From the NCBI GenBank assembly GCA_031386665.1, contig JANNCN010000124.1:45373-109372 (forward strand): a stretch of DNA of 64,000 nt, read 5' to 3'. Source of the DNA: JANYCG01 sp031386665 (GTDB lineage: Bacteria > Pseudomonadota > Gammaproteobacteria > Burkholderiales > Burkholderiaceae_C). The notes under the pieces are model-generated. The model searched no databases. It saw only the letters and a list, made by a program, of their open reading frames with translations, and was not told where the DNA came from. The translations under genes and the position numbers were made by a program. Numbering within the stretch: the first letter of the stretch is position 1; every line of letters begins with the position of its first letter. Of the stretch, positions 50,448-59,968 are shown piece by piece.

Positions 50448-51734
50448 CTAAGCGCTTTGAAAGGCTTTGGTGAAAAAATCAGGACTGCCAAAATTGCCGG
50501 ACTTTAGCGCCAAGTGCAAGTGCACTGGCTCTTGGCCATCGACCCCAGATTTTGCATGGCACCAGGGAACGCCAGGGTCAATCTGCACGCCAATTTGCAT
50601 TTGGCTGATGCCTAAGGCCAGCACACAGGCGCCTGAGGTTTCGCCACCCGCCACAATCAGTTGGCGCACACCCAGGCGCACCAAGCCCTTGGTAATATCG
50701 CCCAAAGTGCGCTCCATCAGGGTGCCTGCCGCTGCTGCGCCCAATTGTGCTTGGACAGCCCTGACAGAGGCTGGGGTTGCAGTCGAATAGATCAAAACAG
50801 GACCGCTTTGAAGTTTTGAACTGGCCCAGTCCAAAGCGCTTGTCGCCGGATTCTGTTGAGCCGATACATCGGCTGCGACCGCCAGGGGATCAAGCGCAAG
50901 GGCTTGCCCGCCTTGATTGATGAAGGCGGCCACTTGGGCCTGTGTCGCAACCGAGCAGCTGCCAGAGACAATAGCTTGGCTACCTGTGGCCGCTGGCAGC
51001 AGGCTGGCACTGGTTTGCAGGTGAATCGCAAAGTTTTGTGGCAAGCCGATGGCCACGCCCGACCCTGCCGTGACCAGAGGCATATGTTTTAACGCCTTGC
51101 CCAGTGTCATCAGATCCTGGTTTGACAGGGCGTCCACCACTGCCATCGCCACACCATTAGCTCTGAGTTGGTCAATATGTTCTTCAATAGCTTGGGCGCC
51201 CTTGTCCACCACATTGTGGGGAATCAGCCCGACTTTACGACGAGTCTGGGCCTGCAAAACACGCACTAAATTGGCGTCGCGCATAGGGGTCAACGGGTGG
51301 TCTTGCATGCCGCTTTCGCTCAGTAGCACGTCGCCTACAAACAAGTGCCCTTTGAACACCGTTCGACCATTGTCTGGAAACGCAGGGGTGGCAATGGTGA
51401 AATCAGTTTGCAGTGCGTCCATCAGCGCGTCGGTCACGGGGCCAATGTTGCCCTTGGGGGTGCTGTCAAAAGTGGAGCAGTATTTGAAGTAAATTTGAGT
51501 CGCCCCTTGCGCCTGCAGCCATGCAAGTGCTTGCAAAGACTGTGCCACCGCGTCAGCCGGTGCCACAGTGCGCGACTTCAGTGCCACCACCACAGCGTCG
51601 GCCTGCAAGCTGATGGGTTCCATTGGGACACCAATGGTTTGGATCACCCGCATGCCTGCCCGCACCAGGTTGTTGGCCAGGTCAGTCGCACCCGTGAAGT
51701 CGTCAGCAATGCAACCCAGCAAAATCTTGGTCAC
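50448..51734 (-). CDS. otnK: 3-oxo-tetronate kinase (DUF1537 family)
   Basis: Four-carbon acid sugar kinase, 428 residues. N-terminal DUF1537 domain with CIADDFTGATDLANNLV; C-terminal nucleotide-binding domain with VAGGETSGACVLALG. It phosphorylates 3-oxo-tetronate made by LtnD from threonate. Start overlaps ltnD stop by 4 bp, a sign of coupled translation. Confidence 0.92.
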   Translation of the reverse strand: MTKILLGCIADDFTGATDLANNLVRAGMRVIQTIGVPMEPISLQADAVVVALKSRTVAPADAVAQSLQALAWLQAQGATQIYFKYCSTFDSTPKGNIGPVTDALMDALQTDFTIATPAFPDNGRTVFKGHLFVGDVLLSESGMQDHPLTPMRDANLVRVLQAQTRRKVGLIPHNVVDKGAQAIEEHIDQLRANGVAMAVVDALSNQDLMTLGKALKHMPLVTAGSGVAIGLPQNFAIHLQTSASLLPAATGSQAIVSGSCSVATQAQVAAFINQGGQALALDPLAVAADVSAQQNPATSALDWASSKLQSGPVLIYSTATPASVRAVQAQLGAAAAGTLMERTLGDITKGLVRLGVRQLIVAGGETSGACVLALGISQMQIGVQIDPGVPWCHAKSGVDGQEPVHLHLALKSGNFGSPDFFTKAFQSA

Positions 51735-52630
51735 GGTTTTGAAGGCAAGTCAATGCCCGGGAAAATCTTGATGACCGCGCTGTCGTCTTCAGTACCATGG
51801 CCTGCGGTTGATGCCTGCATGAACATTTGGTGCGCTGTGCTCGACAAGGGCAGCGGGAAGTTGCTGGCCCGCGCCATGTCAAGGACCAAACCCAGGTCTT
51901 TAACAAAAATATTCACCGCCGACAGTGGCGTGTAGTCGGCGGCTAAAACATGGGGCATGCGGTTCTCAAACATCCAGCTGTTGCCAGCACTGTGGGTGAT
52001 CACGTCGTAAAGCGCCGTTGGGTCAACGCCTTCGCGAAGTCCCAGTGCCATGGCCTCAGCGGCTGCGGCAATGTGAACACCTGCAAGCAATTGGTTAATG
52101 ATTTTTACTTTGCTGGCAGCACCTGCGCTGTCGCCTAGCTTGTAAACCTTGGCGGCCATCAGGTTCAGGGCGAATTCGGCCTTGGCGTAAGCGGCTGGAG
52201 TGCCTGCGGTCATCATGGTCATTTGGCCTGTGGCCGCTTTGGCAGCACCGCCTGAAATTGGCGCGTCGATGTACAAAATTCCCAGTGTTGCCAGACGCGA
52301 CTCTAACGCGATGGACCATTTGGGATCGACCGTGGAGCACATCACAAACACGCTGCCAGGCTTCAAAGTGGCAGCGCATCCTAGGGGGCCAAACAGCACG
52401 GTCTCGGTTTGAGCGGCATTGACCACGACGCTGATCAAAATGTCGCATTGGCTGCCTAGGGCGGCAGGAGAATCGCAGGCTGTTCCACCCTCTTTTGCAA
52501 AGGCTTCCGCAACGCCGGGTCTGGCGTCATGCACAAAAGGGGCGTGGCCTGCACGGCGCAACGAGTGGGCCATTCCCAGGCCCATGGCACCCAGTCCAAT
52601 CAGTCCGATCTGGCTAAATTTTTCAAGCAT
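51731..52630 (-). CDS. ltnD: L-threonate dehydrogenase (3-hydroxyisobutyrate dehydrogenase family)
   Basis: NAD-dependent beta-hydroxyacid dehydrogenase of 299 residues. Rossmann motif IGLIGLGAMGLGMA, substrate motif DAPISGGAAKA, catalytic lysine region SKVKIINQLLAGVHIAAAAE. In this operon it oxidises L-threonate at C2 or C3 to the oxo-tetronate that OtnK uses. First gene of the unit. No transporter or regulator is adjacent. Confidence 0.87.
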   Translation of the reverse strand: MLEKFSQIGLIGLGAMGLGMAHSLRRAGHAPFVHDARPGVAEAFAKEGGTACDSPAALGSQCDILISVVVNAAQTETVLFGPLGCAATLKPGSVFVMCSTVDPKWSIALESRLATLGILYIDAPISGGAAKAATGQMTMMTAGTPAAYAKAEFALNLMAAKVYKLGDSAGAASKVKIINQLLAGVHIAAAAEAMALGLREGVDPTALYDVITHSAGNSWMFENRMPHVLAADYTPLSAVNIFVKDLGLVLDMARASNFPLPLSSTAHQMFMQASTAGHGTEDDSAVIKIFPGIDLPSKP

Positions 52631-52644
52631 TCAGTCTCCATTGG

Positions 52645-53973
52645 TTAATTTTTATTTGATACGTAGCCGCGGCTTGGGCGCAACCAGGTCACCAACTGCT
52701 GGGCCACCGCAGGGCTGCTCAACAAAGCCATATGACTGGTTCGGTGAACAATCTGCTGCGATGTTTTGGCAAACGCCAGTGTTCTCGCAGCCTCATCATG
52801 CTGACCCAACGCGCTGGCCAGCGGGACGAGCCCATCGCCAATCAAACGGTCGGCAAGTGGGCTTCGTTGTCCCGCCAAAGTGGCAGCCACCGTGAAGCAG
52901 TTGATGTGGGCCGGCAAGGGCAGGGCGATGCGACTGTCTGGTTTGCTGCGAAAACGGTCATGCCCCACCCAGTCTTCATCGGCGACGTGGCCATACCGCA
53001 AGTCGGTGATTCCTGCACTGCGCAATTGCCCCAATTTGGCAAAGGGGCGCGAAAAGGGAGTGCTGCCCAAGATCACGTCAATCCAATTGCCCGCCCGCTC
53101 CAGGGGCGCCCCATGGTGCGGCGTGCCCAAAAACGCGATATTTTTCAGGTGCTTGGGCCAAGTCAGGGTTGGGTCAATTGCGCAATTCATGGCGCTGCGA
53201 ATCACCAAACCGCCCATGCTGTGCACGACGACACTCAGCTCTTCAATAGGTATTGGCCAGTGCTTCATCAACTCTTCCAGCTGCCCGCACAGCAGACGTC
53301 CATTTTGGGAGGTGTGCAGGCCGGTGTTGTAGCGAAGGTAGATGGGCGTGTAGCCAAGCTCGTCGGCAAGCCATTGGCCGTGGTTGTGGGTTAAGGGCGG
53401 TTCTGTAGTCGTCTTGCTCTGGGTGCTGATGTTCCACTGAAGGTCGTTCATGCACAAGCCATGAATCAACAGCAAAACTTTGTCTGTGACAGGTGGCACC
53501 AACCCGGTTTGATCGGTCTGCACTGCAAAAGGCCTTGGTAGTCGAAAATTCAGGGCACGCCCTGCCCACCTGAATGTCATGGGCGTGGCCAGTGAGCTTT
53601 GACTTGCGTCCAGCTGGTCGCCAAGCACGCCATTCAGCGCGGCCAAGACAGCTTCGCGTTGAGGTGTTTCAGGGGCGGCTTGGTCCGCAGCTTCAAACAG
53701 CGATTGCAGCTGAGTCAACGCCAAGTCAGCCCCTTTGCCGACCAAGTGCGTCACGCCCCGCACGGTTTTGTAGATCAAGCCCGTCAATCCACCTGTTTGA
53801 CCCGCCACTGCACCGCCTGAGGCACCCAGCGTGCCCCAAACTGATTGGTGCACGCCTTCGACCATGCTTGTGACGCCCAGGGTGGCACTGGTTGCAAGCT
53901 TTGCAATGGCAGCAAGGTCTGACCCACGCAAGTGCTTCAGGGGTTTGCTTGAGGGTTGTGTTGGGCGGTTCAT
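52645..53973 (-). CDS. Alpha/beta-hydrolase, lipase/PGAP1-like
   Basis: Hydrolase of 442 residues. A ~140-residue N-terminal part contains Ala/Gly-rich helices (TSMVEGVHQSVWGTLG). The hydrolase domain has LLIHGLCMND (oxyanion loop), nucleophile elbow VVHSMGGLV (GxSxG variant HSMGG), and a late HMALL histidine. The fold resembles PGAP1/triacylglycerol lipases, acting on an ester. ATG 53973 is preferred; TTG 54030 is open. It ends just before ltnD, but with only 14 bp between, so read-through is possible. Confidence 0.78.
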   Translation of the reverse strand: MNRPTQPSSKPLKHLRGSDLAAIAKLATSATLGVTSMVEGVHQSVWGTLGASGGAVAGQTGGLTGLIYKTVRGVTHLVGKGADLALTQLQSLFEAADQAAPETPQREAVLAALNGVLGDQLDASQSSLATPMTFRWAGRALNFRLPRPFAVQTDQTGLVPPVTDKVLLLIHGLCMNDLQWNISTQSKTTTEPPLTHNHGQWLADELGYTPIYLRYNTGLHTSQNGRLLCGQLEELMKHWPIPIEELSVVVHSMGGLVIRSAMNCAIDPTLTWPKHLKNIAFLGTPHHGAPLERAGNWIDVILGSTPFSRPFAKLGQLRSAGITDLRYGHVADEDWVGHDRFRSKPDSRIALPLPAHINCFTVAATLAGQRSPLADRLIGDGLVPLASALGQHDEAARTLAFAKTSQQIVHRTSHMALLSSPAVAQQLVTWLRPSRGYVSNKN

Positions 53974-54026
53974 GATTGGCCTCAAAAGGAATGATGGCAA
54001 TCTGGGAGAAAGGAGCGAGGTCGGGT

Positions 54027-54506
54027 TCAATGCATTGGCAAAAATGCCGTTGCCTCGACCTCGATCAGCACCGCGTCGCTGGGCAACATGCGGCTGACTT
54101 CTACAACTGTACTGACCACGAGTTCTGGCAAAAAAAGACCACGCACCCGGTTGTAGACAGGGTAATGGCGCAGGTCACGAAAGTACTGGGTCAGTTTGAA
54201 GACATCCTTCATTTCGCCGCCTTCAGAGATGACCAGTTCACGAATTCGGTTCAGCACAAACCAACTTTGCGCAACGGCGGGTGCTTCAAAAATATCGACA
54301 CTCAATTGGCCTGTGACATAACCCAGTGGTTTCAATTGCGCGATAGCGTTGGGAGGCAGCTGGTCAAAGCTGGTTACGACTTGGCGGGAAGCCGCGTCAA
54401 CTGCGATCACACCACTCATGTACAACAAGTTGCCGACCCGTTTTGAGGCCAGGTAATTGGCCATGGGTGCGCCCACAGAACCGGTTTTGCTTTTGCCAGT
54501 GGCCAT
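54027..54506 (-). CDS. RidA-family protein (YjgF/YER057c/UK114)
   Basis: Enamine/imine deaminase-type protein, 159 residues, somewhat longer than RidA. Conserved pieces are LLYMSGVIAVD, GYVTGQLS and LPSDAVLIEVEATAFLP. The usual catalytic Arg of RidA may correspond to the late MLPSDAVL region, where I do not see an Arg in the expected place (canonical CRLPxDxxVE), so it may be a divergent Rid subgroup. It lies next to a quinone-reductase-like gene and downstream of a deaminase/creatininase cluster, where RidA could clear reactive products. Confidence 0.82.
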   Translation of the reverse strand: MATGKSKTGSVGAPMANYLASKRVGNLLYMSGVIAVDAASRQVVTSFDQLPPNAIAQLKPLGYVTGQLSVDIFEAPAVAQSWFVLNRIRELVISEGGEMKDVFKLTQYFRDLRHYPVYNRVRGLFLPELVVSTVVEVSRMLPSDAVLIEVEATAFLPMH

Positions 54507-54508
54507 TG

Positions 54509-55102
54509 CTACATCACTTTCAATGATTGTTGGACCCTTGCAATGAACTTCGCGCAGTCAGCCGCGCTGACGTTGTTCATGTTGTGCAATTGCAGCCAGG
54601 TGGTTTTACAGTTTTTGGCCATCAGGGCCCGCAGCCCCCGCGTGAACAGTTTGCGCGCGGGGTCGCCAATCACCTTCAACCACCACCAGGGTGAGCCACC
54701 GTGAGTAATCACCGTCAGCCGCAGAATATGACGCAAGCCCGGCACTGCTACTGCCCCTTTTTCAGGCGGCGGCAAAAATGCCACGCCGGGCAGCCACACC
54801 CGCTCCAGCCAGCCTTTCAACATCGCGGGAGGGCCATAAAACCAGATTGGAAATACGAAGATCAAATGCTCTGCCCACTTCAGTGCATCGGTGTGCGCTT
54901 GAACGCGCACTTCGATCAAACCGGAGTTGTTCAGGTACGCCAAGCGCTCCTCGAGAGTCATGATGGGCTGAAAGTTCTCCGCATACAAGTCAAAGCAGCG
55001 AAGCTCGTCACCGCGAGCCTTGAGCGCGTCTTTTGTGACGCCAAACAACGCACCACTCAGGCTGTCTGGATTGGGGTGGCAAAAAACGACCAGGCAACGC
55101 AT
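54509..55102 (-). CDS. NAD(P)H dehydrogenase (quinone), flavodoxin-like
   Basis: Flavoprotein of 197 residues, Kef-regulator/MdaB/NQO1 type. Motifs are VVFCHPNPDSLSGAL at the FMN loop, FPIWFYGPPAMLKGWLERV (quinone/FMN-contact helix) and LTVITHGGSPW. It starts in front of ridA with a 2-bp gap, so the pair is likely one unit. Substrate unknown. Confidence 0.85.
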   Translation of the reverse strand: MRCLVVFCHPNPDSLSGALFGVTKDALKARGDELRCFDLYAENFQPIMTLEERLAYLNNSGLIEVRVQAHTDALKWAEHLIFVFPIWFYGPPAMLKGWLERVWLPGVAFLPPPEKGAVAVPGLRHILRLTVITHGGSPWWWLKVIGDPARKLFTRGLRALMAKNCKTTWLQLHNMNNVSAADCAKFIARVQQSLKVM

Positions 55103-55166
55103 GAATTTGAAGTTTTTATCCTCCCCTGTTCCACTATGAGACCAGGGCGGGTTGGGACGGCTTACT

Positions 55167-56189
55167 CTATTTTCCGCCCAGCTTTTGCTTCACATCAAGC
55201 CCAATCTTCTTGTTCACGAACTGGGTGGTGGCGACCTTGCTTAAATCGACATCGCCCGCTTTGTACAAACCAGCCTTGACCATTTTGTCGTAAAAATCTT
55301 TGATGCGGGCCGTGCTCATCGTGCCAATGCCGTTTTGCAGCGCATCGCCGCTGTCGACAATGCCCAGCTTTTTGATGAGATCAATACTGCCCGCGATGCC
55401 TGCGTCCGTTGCTTCGGGGTTGGCTTTTTTGATCAGCTCATTTGCGGCTTTGTTGTCACCATACAGGTAGTTGTACCAACCCAAAAGGGATGCATCAACA
55501 AATTTTTGCACCATTTCGGGCTTGGTTTTCACCAATTCGGCGCGTGTTTCAATCGTGGTGCTGTAAGTGCTAAAGCCATTGTCCGCCAGCAAATGCACGA
55601 CCGGGTCGAACCCCGCCTGCGCCTTGATGCTGACGGGTTCGCTGATGCTGTAGCCCTGCTGAACTGATTTTTTGTCAGCCAAAAATGGCCCCACATTGAA
55701 GACGTAGGGTTTGAGTTGTTCGTCCTTGAAGCCATGCTCGGCTTTCATCCATTGCCAAAAGCTGAACTGACCGTCTTTGCTGATGAAGGCAACGGGCGCT
55801 TTGGTCAGGTCACTGAATTTTTCGTAGCCTTGACCGGGATGGGCAAAAATGGCTTGGGGGTCTTTTTGGAAGATGGAAGCAACCACCACCGTAGGCACAC
55901 CGTTTTTGACATTGTCAAAGCTCAACAGCAAATTGCCCGCCATCAAAAAGTCAATTTTGCCGACAGCCAGAAGGGGGCGATTGTTGGCCTGCGGGCCACC
56001 TTGCTGAATTTCAACATCCAGCCCCATGCGTTTGTAAGTGCCGTCTGCCAGCGCTTGGTAAAAACCGCCATGCCCTGCCTGGGCCTTCCAGTTGGTTCCG
56101 AAAATCACCTTTTCTTGGGCGAGTGAATGGCATGCACTTGCCAGCAGGGCCACCATGGCGACGGATTGAAAAGGAATGTTGAATTTCAT
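55167..56189 (-). CDS. ABC substrate-binding protein, NMT1/THI5-like
   Basis: Periplasmic binding protein of 340 residues. Signal peptide VAMVALLASACHSLAQ; mature start EKVIFGTNWKAQAGHGGFYQ is typical of NMT1/THI5-like proteins that bind thiamine-pyrimidine analogues, taurine or similar small compounds. It would feed the permease and ATPase at 59.1-60.8 kb, from which it is separated by the oxidase and deaminase genes. Ligand not known. Confidence 0.86.
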   Translation of the reverse strand: MKFNIPFQSVAMVALLASACHSLAQEKVIFGTNWKAQAGHGGFYQALADGTYKRMGLDVEIQQGGPQANNRPLLAVGKIDFLMAGNLLLSFDNVKNGVPTVVVASIFQKDPQAIFAHPGQGYEKFSDLTKAPVAFISKDGQFSFWQWMKAEHGFKDEQLKPYVFNVGPFLADKKSVQQGYSISEPVSIKAQAGFDPVVHLLADNGFSTYSTTIETRAELVKTKPEMVQKFVDASLLGWYNYLYGDNKAANELIKKANPEATDAGIAGSIDLIKKLGIVDSGDALQNGIGTMSTARIKDFYDKMVKAGLYKAGDVDLSKVATTQFVNKKIGLDVKQKLGGK

Positions 56190-56324
56190 ATAAAGGCTCC
56201 GTAGTGGTTTGGGTTACCCAGATAAAAATGCTTTGAAACAAGACCTATTGGATATGGACGTGAATACACTGGTTCTCTGCTGAATCGTCGCATAAACCAT
56301 GCCAATTTGCAGTTAGGGCTTTCA

Positions 56325-57752
56325 CTAAACCTTTGCGTAGGATTCCAGCCAGCCCCTTGTTTTGCCAGGGTTCATGAGGCCATGCGGGTCGGCTATTTTC
56401 TTGAAATCGATTTGGGCACTGTCAATTTCTTTCATGCCACCGTCTTCAATGGTGTAAACGTGGTTGTCAAAAACCGTGCATCCGTCGGCTTCGAATTCGG
56501 CCATGATTTCATACAGGCGCTCTCGATCAAAGTAGCTGACTAGCGGCAAGCCAAAGGCCACGCAGCCGCCATATTGGCGTCCAAACTCATGGTGCATCAG
56601 GACTTCGTCGCCCCAACGTTCCATTTGCCTTTCCACCAATCCGATGTCAAAACCAACGCCCTGCGTCCAGGGTGCGACGGTTTGCAAGTTGGTCCAGCTT
56701 TTGTCGACTTTCAGGGCCATCAAAGTGGTGTGGTTGTAGGCACATTCAAAGGCCGGGTACAAGCTTTGTTGCTTCAGTTCGGTTTCGTTCAAAGCCATGG
56801 ATTCGGCGCCTTGGTGCGCCGCCATCAGCTGGCGCCACGCCGGCAGGTTGGCCGGGTTCACCATCGAAAATATGGCGTCCTTGTCACTGGGAAACCGGTC
56901 CCCGAATTCGGCCGAGTAATAGGGCGCTATGCGACGCTCAACCGCGGTAATCAAAAAGGCATCAATGGTCGAACCTGCATCGGCGGGCCTGCCAATGGCT
57001 TCGGTCGCTGCACAGCCAAAACGCAACGCGGCGCTGTAGCTGTCAAATAGCGCGATGTGGTGAACCCAATTCACTGCAGGCTTCAAGCGCAAGGTCAAGG
57101 CCGTGATGATGCCGTTGGTGCCATAGGCATGGTGAACTTTTTGAATGTCCGGGCCTGATAGTTCGATCACACGGGGCGACTCTTCTAACGTGACGACGCG
57201 AATCATGGCGACGTTGCCTGCATCTTTCAAAATGCCATTGCGCACGCTGCCCGCGCCTGCATAACCCCCCGCGATAAAACCACCAATCGTGGCCATGTCA
57301 CGGGTGCTGGGGAACATCAAAATCTCTTGCCCGCCCTCAACGGCTCTGCTCGCGCGTACCGCAGTTTCCAGATCGGCAATCAAAATTCCGGCTTGGCAGG
57401 TGACTTGCCCGGGCGCTATCGACACCACTTGATTCAACGAGGTGATGTCCAGAATCACACCACGCTCCAACGGCACACACTGGCCGTAATTGCCCGTGCC
57501 GCCTCCGCGCACAGTGATTTTGAGACGGTGCTTGGCGCAAGCGGCCGCAATGCGGATCACTTCAGTTTCATTGCGCGGTTTGACGACCACATCGGCGGTC
57601 TTGCCGTCCAGCTGTTCCTTGAGGATGGGGCTGTACCAATAATAGTCGCGGGACTTTGCCGCAATCGTGTCAGCGTCGAGCGAATAGTCAACCCCGTTGA
57701 TGGCTTGCAAAAATGCAGCAAAGGGCTGCAACGTCTCTTGAATTGTTGTCAT
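56325..57752 (-). CDS. FAD-linked oxidoreductase (VAO/GlcD-like)
   Basis: FAD-binding PCMH-type oxidase/dehydrogenase, 475 residues. FAD loop VRGGGTGNYGQCVPLERG and the PP-loop-like IGGFIAGGYAGAGSVRNG are present; C-terminal DPHGLMNPGKTRGW fits the cap domain of D-lactate/glycolate oxidase relatives. It overlaps the amidohydrolase start by 4 bp, so the two act together. The substrate is likely a hydroxy acid or cyclic amine product, but this is inference. Confidence 0.85.
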   Translation of the reverse strand: MTTIQETLQPFAAFLQAINGVDYSLDADTIAAKSRDYYWYSPILKEQLDGKTADVVVKPRNETEVIRIAAACAKHRLKITVRGGGTGNYGQCVPLERGVILDITSLNQVVSIAPGQVTCQAGILIADLETAVRASRAVEGGQEILMFPSTRDMATIGGFIAGGYAGAGSVRNGILKDAGNVAMIRVVTLEESPRVIELSGPDIQKVHHAYGTNGIITALTLRLKPAVNWVHHIALFDSYSAALRFGCAATEAIGRPADAGSTIDAFLITAVERRIAPYYSAEFGDRFPSDKDAIFSMVNPANLPAWRQLMAAHQGAESMALNETELKQQSLYPAFECAYNHTTLMALKVDKSWTNLQTVAPWTQGVGFDIGLVERQMERWGDEVLMHHEFGRQYGGCVAFGLPLVSYFDRERLYEIMAEFEADGCTVFDNHVYTIEDGGMKEIDSAQIDFKKIADPHGLMNPGKTRGWLESYAKV

Positions 57753-59032
57753 GGTTGAATTTGTAGAAACCGACCGCCCCGAATCACGCCTCGTTTGCGT
57801 CCCGCAGCATTCAATAGTTCATGGCTGTTGCGCGCATGCAGCAGCACCAGATCGGCGGGGCAGCCTTCTGCCAATTTGCCATCCCAAGGCAAACCCATGG
57901 CCAATGCCGGGTGGGTGGTGATGGCGCTAAGCCAGGCTGCAGCAGGAGCCAGGTGAGCCACTTGCACCCCTAAGCCAAAGGTCTCCAGCAGGTCGTAGCT
58001 GCCATAAGGGTAAAACCCGTCCGCCACGTTGTCGGTGGCAATCGAGGTGGATACGCCGCAAGCCAAGGCTTCTTTCAAGCGGGTAATTCCGCGCTCAACC
58101 GGGGTTGTGTCCCACGCGCCCTGAAGGTACAAGTTGGTGCTGGGCAAGGCCACCAGGTGAATTTGAGCGTCAGCACACAGTTGCAGTGTGTCCAGGGCCT
58201 CGGAATCTGTTTGAACCGACAGCGAGCAGGCATGGCCACAGGTCACTCGGCCTTCAAAGCCAAAGTTTTGTGTCAATTCTGCAATAGCTCGCAAGCCTCG
58301 CGCTTGGGCGTCCAGGCCTTCGTCCACATGAAAATCAAGGTTCAGGCTGAACTGGGAAGCCAGGTCAAAAACACGTTGCAGCTTTTCATAAAGGTGGTCG
58401 TTGCAGTAGACAAAAGCGCCTAACAGTGCGCCTTCGCCTGCCCACTTTTGGCATCGGTCATTGGCTTCGGCAACTTCAAAGGCTATGGTCTGCCCAGGGC
58501 CAGCGTCGCCTGCAAAAATGTCCAGTGGCGTCAGTGACACGCATTGCAGCGCAACGCGCCCGCGCCATTCGTCCCGCAAGGTTTCAAACACGGCCAAGGA
58601 CTGTGGCGTGCTGGCATCCACCCAGTCCAGGTGAGTGCGCAGGGCGCGCGTGCCAAAGGCGTAAGCTTGGGCAATGGCGCGCTGCATGCGCTCGCGCAAG
58701 TCAGCGCCCGTCCAATTGGCGCGGTGCTCAGCCATCAGGTGAATGGCTTTGACCAAATCGCCCTCAGCCCCCCCCACCTCATGCACCACATAGGTTTTGT
58801 CGATGTGCACGTGCAAGTCTGCAAAGCATGGCAGCAGCGTGCCAAGGGTGGGCTTGGAGCCCAGGCCCGCCGGAATTGAATTGGAGCCCGTGATGCTGAC
58901 ATGCGTTGCCGGGCTGATGCGTGTGATGCGAAGGTCTTGAATTTCGACATCAAACAGGTTGGCCTCAGACTCAAAACCCCGAACGTTTCGTGGAATCAGC
59001 ACATTGTCGAGTTTCAGGATGTTCTGTGGCAT
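57749..59032 (-). CDS. Amidohydrolase, cytosine-deaminase-like
   Basis: Metal-dependent hydrolase of 427 residues. Metal site HVHID (ADLHVHIDKT), a second histidine in DFHVDEGLD, CGHACSL, and aspartate in IATDNVADGF are all in the cytosine-deaminase/atrazine-hydrolase pattern. It would deaminate or open a ring of a small N-heterocycle. It overlaps the oxidase and follows an ABC importer on the same strand. Confidence 0.86.
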   Translation of the reverse strand: MPQNILKLDNVLIPRNVRGFESEANLFDVEIQDLRITRISPATHVSITGSNSIPAGLGSKPTLGTLLPCFADLHVHIDKTYVVHEVGGAEGDLVKAIHLMAEHRANWTGADLRERMQRAIAQAYAFGTRALRTHLDWVDASTPQSLAVFETLRDEWRGRVALQCVSLTPLDIFAGDAGPGQTIAFEVAEANDRCQKWAGEGALLGAFVYCNDHLYEKLQRVFDLASQFSLNLDFHVDEGLDAQARGLRAIAELTQNFGFEGRVTCGHACSLSVQTDSEALDTLQLCADAQIHLVALPSTNLYLQGAWDTTPVERGITRLKEALACGVSTSIATDNVADGFYPYGSYDLLETFGLGVQVAHLAPAAAWLSAITTHPALAMGLPWDGKLAEGCPADLVLLHARNSHELLNAAGRKRGVIRGGRFLQIQP

Positions 59033-59110
59033 GGTGCAGACGGGTCGAAGAGGAGGTTGGCTACGAGGTGAAGGTAGTGCAAAGTGGCGTTGAAAGTCGG
59101 CCTTTTGCCC

Positions 59111-59968
59111 TCAACGGCTGGACTTGATCTCGCTCTCGTGCCATGCGCCCAACACCATTTTGGACACCCCATTGAAGATCAGGTGAATCAAAATGCCGGT
59201 CAGCGACACCAAAACCAGGGCTGCGAACATTTTGGGAATTTCGGTGCGAAAGCTGGCCTCCAGAATGCGCGATGCCAAACCGGTTTCTTTGCCTGCAGCG
59301 CCGGCAGTGAACTCTGCCACCACGGCACCAATCAGACTCAAGCCGCCAGCAACTTTGAGGCCAGCAATGAAATAGGGCAGTGCCGATGGAATCAACAAAT
59401 GGCGCAGAGTTTGCCAAGGCGACGCGCGGTACAGCAGAAACAAGTCGCGCAGGTTGTGGTCGGCACTGCGCAAGCCAATGACCGTGTTCGACAAAATTGG
59501 GAAGAACGCGACGATCCAGGCGCACAGCAGCAAAGCAGCGGCGGTGCTGTCAATGAAGATCAAAATCAGCGGGGCAATGGCCACAATGGGCGTGACTTGC
59601 AGCACGATGGCAAAAGGGTACAGGCTTAACTCGACCCACTTGTTCAGCGCGAACAGCATGGCCAGTGCCACCCCGCCCGCCACGGCCAGCACCAGCGCGC
59701 CCAAGGTGATTTTCATGGTGAACCACCAACTGACCATCAGCGAGCCCAGGTTGTCCCACAGTGTTTTGGCAATCAAGGTCGGCGCTGGCAGGATGTAGTG
59801 CGGAATCTGGTTCACGCGAACAATGAACTCCCAGGTTAATATTGCGAGGAAAAACACCACAAAAGGCAGTAATTTTTGAACAAATTGGCCTCTAGCTCTC
59901 GTCATAGGGTCATTGTTTGCTATAAATAATGTAGCGTCAATTGACTCTGACTGGACGGCATCAGACAT
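59111..59968 (-). CDS. ABC transporter permease, SsuC/ThiX-like, with repeat-encoded N-terminal segment
   Basis: Inner-membrane subunit of 285 residues, six helices. BPD-transp motif region GLKVAGGLSLIGAVVAEF. Residues ~11-30 (about DATLFIANN to RARGQF) are encoded by repeat copy E (59878-59936), and the first helix starts just after. ATG 59968 has AGGAGA upstream and overlaps the ATPase stop by 8 bp, so translation through the repeat is likely; starting at Met22 would avoid most of it. Belongs with the NMT1-like binding protein. Confidence 0.87.
   Translation of the reverse strand: MSDAVQSESIDATLFIANNDPMTRARGQFVQKLLPFVVFFLAILTWEFIVRVNQIPHYILPAPTLIAKTLWDNLGSLMVSWWFTMKITLGALVLAVAGGVALAMLFALNKWVELSLYPFAIVLQVTPIVAIAPLILIFIDSTAAALLLCAWIVAFFPILSNTVIGLRSADHNLRDLFLLYRASPWQTLRHLLIPSALPYFIAGLKVAGGLSLIGAVVAEFTAGAAGKETGLASRILEASFRTEIPKMFAALVLVSLTGILIHLIFNGVSKMVLGAWHESEIKSSR
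59878..59936 (+). repeat. Dispersed repeat core, copy E, inside a coding region
   Basis: A 59-bp core (GAACAAATTGGCCTCTAGCT... ending AATGTAGCG) lies in the 5' end of the permease gene and is antisense to it. It is one base shorter than the other cores. The palindrome of the composite form is absent. Confidence 0.8.
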
